NCBI GenBank assembly: GCA_031292035.1
Contig: JARLHX010000375.1
Span: 186,001 to 250,000, forward strand
Reading direction: 5' to 3'
Length of the DNA stretch: 64,000 nucleotides
Source: Negativicutes bacterium
GTDB taxonomy: Bacteria; Bacillota_C; Negativicutes; Sporomusales_B; JARLHX01
Below are positions 61,748 to 64,000 of the stretch, one piece after another. The position numbers and the translations under genes are program-made. Each line of letters opens with the position of its first letter. Positions within the stretch are counted from its first letter, which is position 1. The notes below the pieces were generated by a model that saw only the letters and a program-made list of their open reading frames with translations, had not been told where the DNA came from and searched no databases.

Positions 61748-62281
61748 TTACTTCGTATTATCGCCAAGGCGGAAGCCCAGTTCCAGTGCCTTCTGATTGA
61801 TGGCCTCTGTTCCCTTGGGAACCCTCCCCAAGACCGCCTTAGTCAGCGACTCACGGCTAACGATGCCGGAAACGCCGACAAGCACTCCCAGGGCAGTCAA
61901 ATTGGCAAACATCACATTTCCTATTTCCTCGCGGGCAGCTTTTGTAATAGCAACAGGAAAAATCTCAGCCTCAACATCAGGTATCTCGGTGACGATGGAG
62001 GTATCGACAATTAATTGTCCACCCGGTTTCAACATACCGATATATTTGTTGCAAGCATCCTGACTCATGACAAGCAAAATGTCTGCGGTGACGATTTTAG
62101 GATAGTCAATGGCTTCGTCGCTGATGATAACTTCAGATTTACTGGCTCCACCCCGGGCCTCGGGGCCGTAAGATTGCGTCTGGATGGCCTGTTTATTTTC
62201 TAACATGGCCGCTTCCGCTAAAATAATCCCGGCCAAGATTATGCCTTGTCCGCCTGTTCCACTCAGGCTTATCTGCCACAT
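61748..62281 (-). CDS. korC: 2-oxoacid:ferredoxin oxidoreductase gamma subunit
   Basis: About 177 residues: ISLSGTGGQGIILAGIILAE, QSYGPEARGGASKSEVIIS and ADILLVMSQDACNKYI are typical of the gamma subunit of 2-oxoglutarate (KorC) type enzymes. An ATG at 62281 has better spacing from GGGGGG than the TTG at 62284. It follows korB by five bases and ends the operon. Confidence 0.9.
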   Translation of the reverse strand: MWQISLSGTGGQGIILAGIILAEAAMLENKQAIQTQSYGPEARGGASKSEVIISDEAIDYPKIVTADILLVMSQDACNKYIGMLKPGGQLIVDTSIVTEIPDVEAEIFPVAITKAAREEIGNVMFANLTALGVLVGVSGIVSRESLTKAVLGRVPKGTEAINQKALELGFRLGDNTK

Positions 62282-62286
62282 CAACG

Positions 62287-63108
62287 CTATTCCCCCCCTT
62301 TCTTCTGGACCCTGGCGATCAGCTTGTCATATTCGGCAGTGTATTCAGGCGCACTCGCCCGGTACAATTCACCAATAACAAACTTTCCTTGCAGTTCCTC
62401 GGGACGCATCTTGGATACGGCTTGCGTAAATACCGCTTTGTCGCGCTGCCAGGCCATCATATCACCCGCCGACCCAAGCTTGTTTTTACGGCCATAAGAT
62501 ATCGGGCACTGAGTGATAGCGTCGATCACCGAAAATCCCTTGCTCTCGATCCCTTTGACGACAAGATCGGTCAGGAGATTGGTATGATAAGCGGTACCAC
62601 GGGCAACATAGGTGGCCCCTGCGGCAATCGCCAATGCGGCGATGTCAAATGACCGCTCGATATGGCCGTGCGGCGCTGTGCTGGCTTTACTATTCGTTGG
62701 CGTCAGCGGAGAATACTGTCCTCCGGTCATGCCATAGATGCTGTTATTAAAGATAATGGTGGTAATGTCCACATTGCGCCTGGCAGCGTGGATAAAATGG
62801 TTTCCACCGATCGCCGTCGCGTCGCCGTCGCCGGTAATGACCAGTACATTCAGCTCCGGTTTGGCCAGTTTGATCCCGGTGGCAAAGGTCAGTGCCCGGC
62901 CGTGAGCGGTATGGACGGTATTAAAATTCATGTAGCCGGATGCCCGTGAAGAACAGCCGATACCGGATACCACCACTGTTTTTTTCTGATCAAGCCCCAG
63001 TTTTTCGATAGCCCGCAAAATAGCGGCAAGCAAAATGCCGTTGCCGCAGCCGGGGCACCAAATATGCGGCAGTGCCGACTGGCGAAGATATTTTGTTATC
63101 GCGCTCAT
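62287..63108 (-). CDS. korB: 2-oxoacid:ferredoxin oxidoreductase beta subunit (TPP-binding)
   Basis: 273 residues with WCPGCGNGILLAAILRAIEK, GIGCSSRASGYMNFNTVHTA, and the thiamine diphosphate motif VITGDGDATAIGGNHFIHAA. This pattern fits KorB. It oxidatively decarboxylates a 2-oxoacid (2-oxoglutarate expected) to acyl-CoA with ferredoxin. Its ATG overlaps the korA stop. Confidence 0.92.
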   Translation of the reverse strand: MSAITKYLRQSALPHIWCPGCGNGILLAAILRAIEKLGLDQKKTVVVSGIGCSSRASGYMNFNTVHTAHGRALTFATGIKLAKPELNVLVITGDGDATAIGGNHFIHAARRNVDITTIIFNNSIYGMTGGQYSPLTPTNSKASTAPHGHIERSFDIAALAIAAGATYVARGTAYHTNLLTDLVVKGIESKGFSVIDAITQCPISYGRKNKLGSAGDMMAWQRDKAVFTQAVSKMRPEELQGKFVIGELYRASAPEYTAEYDKLIARVQKKGGE

Positions 63109-64000
63109 TGCCCTGTCCCTCCTGCCGCGGTAATTATCGGTTCTAAAATTTCCTCCGGTTTGAACAATTCGCCGTCGTACCGGGTAACCGACACCACTTT
63201 TTCCCGCGGTATGTAACGTTCAATTTCACCAACCAACTGCCCATAGTTCATTTCCGGAACAATGACCGTCTTGGCTTTGGCGCCGACTTGCTCCACAAGC
63301 TGTTTCGGAAACGGCCAGATGGTGATCAACTTTAACAGTCCGGCTTTGATGCCCCGGCGGCGAGCCTCTTTCACCGCGGCGATGGCCGTCCGAGATGTTC
63401 CGCCATAAGCGATGACGACGATTTCCGCGTCTTCCAGGAAATGCTCTGTGTATAGCGTTATTTCATCCTGAGCCCGTTCAATCTTCGTATGGAGACGACC
63501 GATCAGCTCAGTAGTCAATTCGTTGTTTTCGGCCGGCATGCCTTTATAAGTATGAACCAGGCCGGTCACATGATAATAGTATCCTTCGCCGAAATCAGCC
63601 AGCGCGGGCACCTCGTCGGCCTCCGGTTTATAGGCCTCATATTCGCCCGGCGCCACGGTCGGTTGCTTGCGGTCAATGACTTCAATTTCGTGTGGTTCCG
63701 GCAGTTCGATGCTTTCCCGCATATGACCGATCACTTCATCTAATAAGAAAATAACCGGTGTCCGAAATTTCTCAGAGAAGTTTACCGCTTTTACCATCAT
63801 GTCAAACGATTCCCGTACCGACCCGGGAGAAAGGACGATAATGCCGTGATCGCCATGAGTACCCCAGCGAGCCTGCATTACATCGCCCTGGGCCGGAGAA
63901 GTCGGTTTGCCGGTACTTGGCCCCAGACGCTGTACATTGACAACGACAACCGGAATCTCAGCAATCGCTGCATAGCCGATTAATTCTTGTTTCAGGGAAA
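63105..64000 (-). CDS. korA: 2-oxoacid:ferredoxin oxidoreductase alpha subunit, C-terminal part
   Basis: The gene continues beyond the window edge. About 298 residues are visible, beginning LKQELIGYAAIAEIPVVVVN and VQRLGPSTGKPTSPAQGDVM, which is the usual KorA/PorA pyrimidine-domain segment, then HGIIVLSPGSVRESFDMMVK and EIVVIAYGGTSRTAIAAVKE. An internal ATG at 63878 is not the start, because conserved sequence continues upstream in frame. A korD ferredoxin gene may lie outside the window. Confidence 0.9.
   Translation of the reverse strand, partial: SLKQELIGYAAIAEIPVVVVNVQRLGPSTGKPTSPAQGDVMQARWGTHGDHGIIVLSPGSVRESFDMMVKAVNFSEKFRTPVIFLLDEVIGHMRESIELPEPHEIEVIDRKQPTVAPGEYEAYKPEADEVPALADFGEGYYYHVTGLVHTYKGMPAENNELTTELIGRLHTKIERAQDEITLYTEHFLEDAEIVVIAYGGTSRTAIAAVKEARRRGIKAGLLKLITIWPFPKQLVEQVGAKAKTVIVPEMNYGQLVGEIERYIPREKVVSVTRYDGELFKPEEILEPIITAAGGTGQ

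Overview
The window looks like a chromosomal segment of an anaerobic, Gram-negative-type Firmicute of the Negativicutes (Sporomusa/Pelosinus-like). The placement is an inference from content: an anaerobic (cbi-type) cobalamin pathway, citrate lyase, biotin-independent malonate decarboxylase, a lactate-utilisation lutC/lutBA pair, a 2-oxoacid:ferredoxin oxidoreductase, strong GGAGG ribosome sites and frequent GTG/TTG starts. No rRNA, tRNA or CRISPR array was seen.

Positions 1-18,921 hold three carboxylate-catabolism operons, all on the minus strand. (1) A divergent LysR regulator faces an operon of Tat-exported lactonase, MFS carrier, aconitase-family hydro-lyase, CitE-like HpcH/HpaI lyase and LarA-family racemase (cut by the window edge); its substrate is unknown. 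(2) A paralogous LysR faces citD-citE-citF-citC plus a DASS carboxylate carrier. (3) A HpcH/HpaI class II aldolase, two tandem DASS carriers around a GntR/FCD regulator, and an isocitrate-lyase/PEP-mutase superfamily lyase, with an overlapping double palindrome upstream as likely operator.

Positions 19,161-21,023 are bounded by 33-bp imperfect inverted repeats and hold decayed genes, probably a dead mobile element. A DMT carrier follows, then a CoA-transferase-madL-madM malonate uptake operon. From 25.0 to 35.35 kb, two 60-bp direct repeats (50/60 identical) enclose a LysR pseudogene, an ilvD N-terminal fragment, an AEC-family carrier, the malonate decarboxylase operon mdcABCDE-GH and its divergent LysR gene. 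This looks like an acquired or rearranged block.

Positions 35,992-42,158 encode a compact chemosensory set: a methyl-accepting protein, a hybrid CheA with two CheW-like domains and a receiver, and a receiver-GGDEF diguanylate cyclase. This resembles a minimal Wsp-type pathway that outputs c-di-GMP. Upstream are a good sigma-70-type promoter, four 20-bp tandem repeats and a terminator hairpin.

Positions 42,474-58,500 are a 19-gene cobalamin operon (cbiD-E-T-L-F-G-H-J-X-C, cobO, cbiA, cobU, cbiP, cbiB, cobS, pduX, cobD, cobC), mostly translationally coupled, led by a cobalamin riboswitch and a hairpin that covers the cbiD ribosome site. It runs from sirohydrochlorin to the nucleotide loop but has no cobT in the window. 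The right end carries lutC and a fused lutB-lutA on the plus strand, converging on korA(partial)-korB-korC on the minus strand across a shared terminator.
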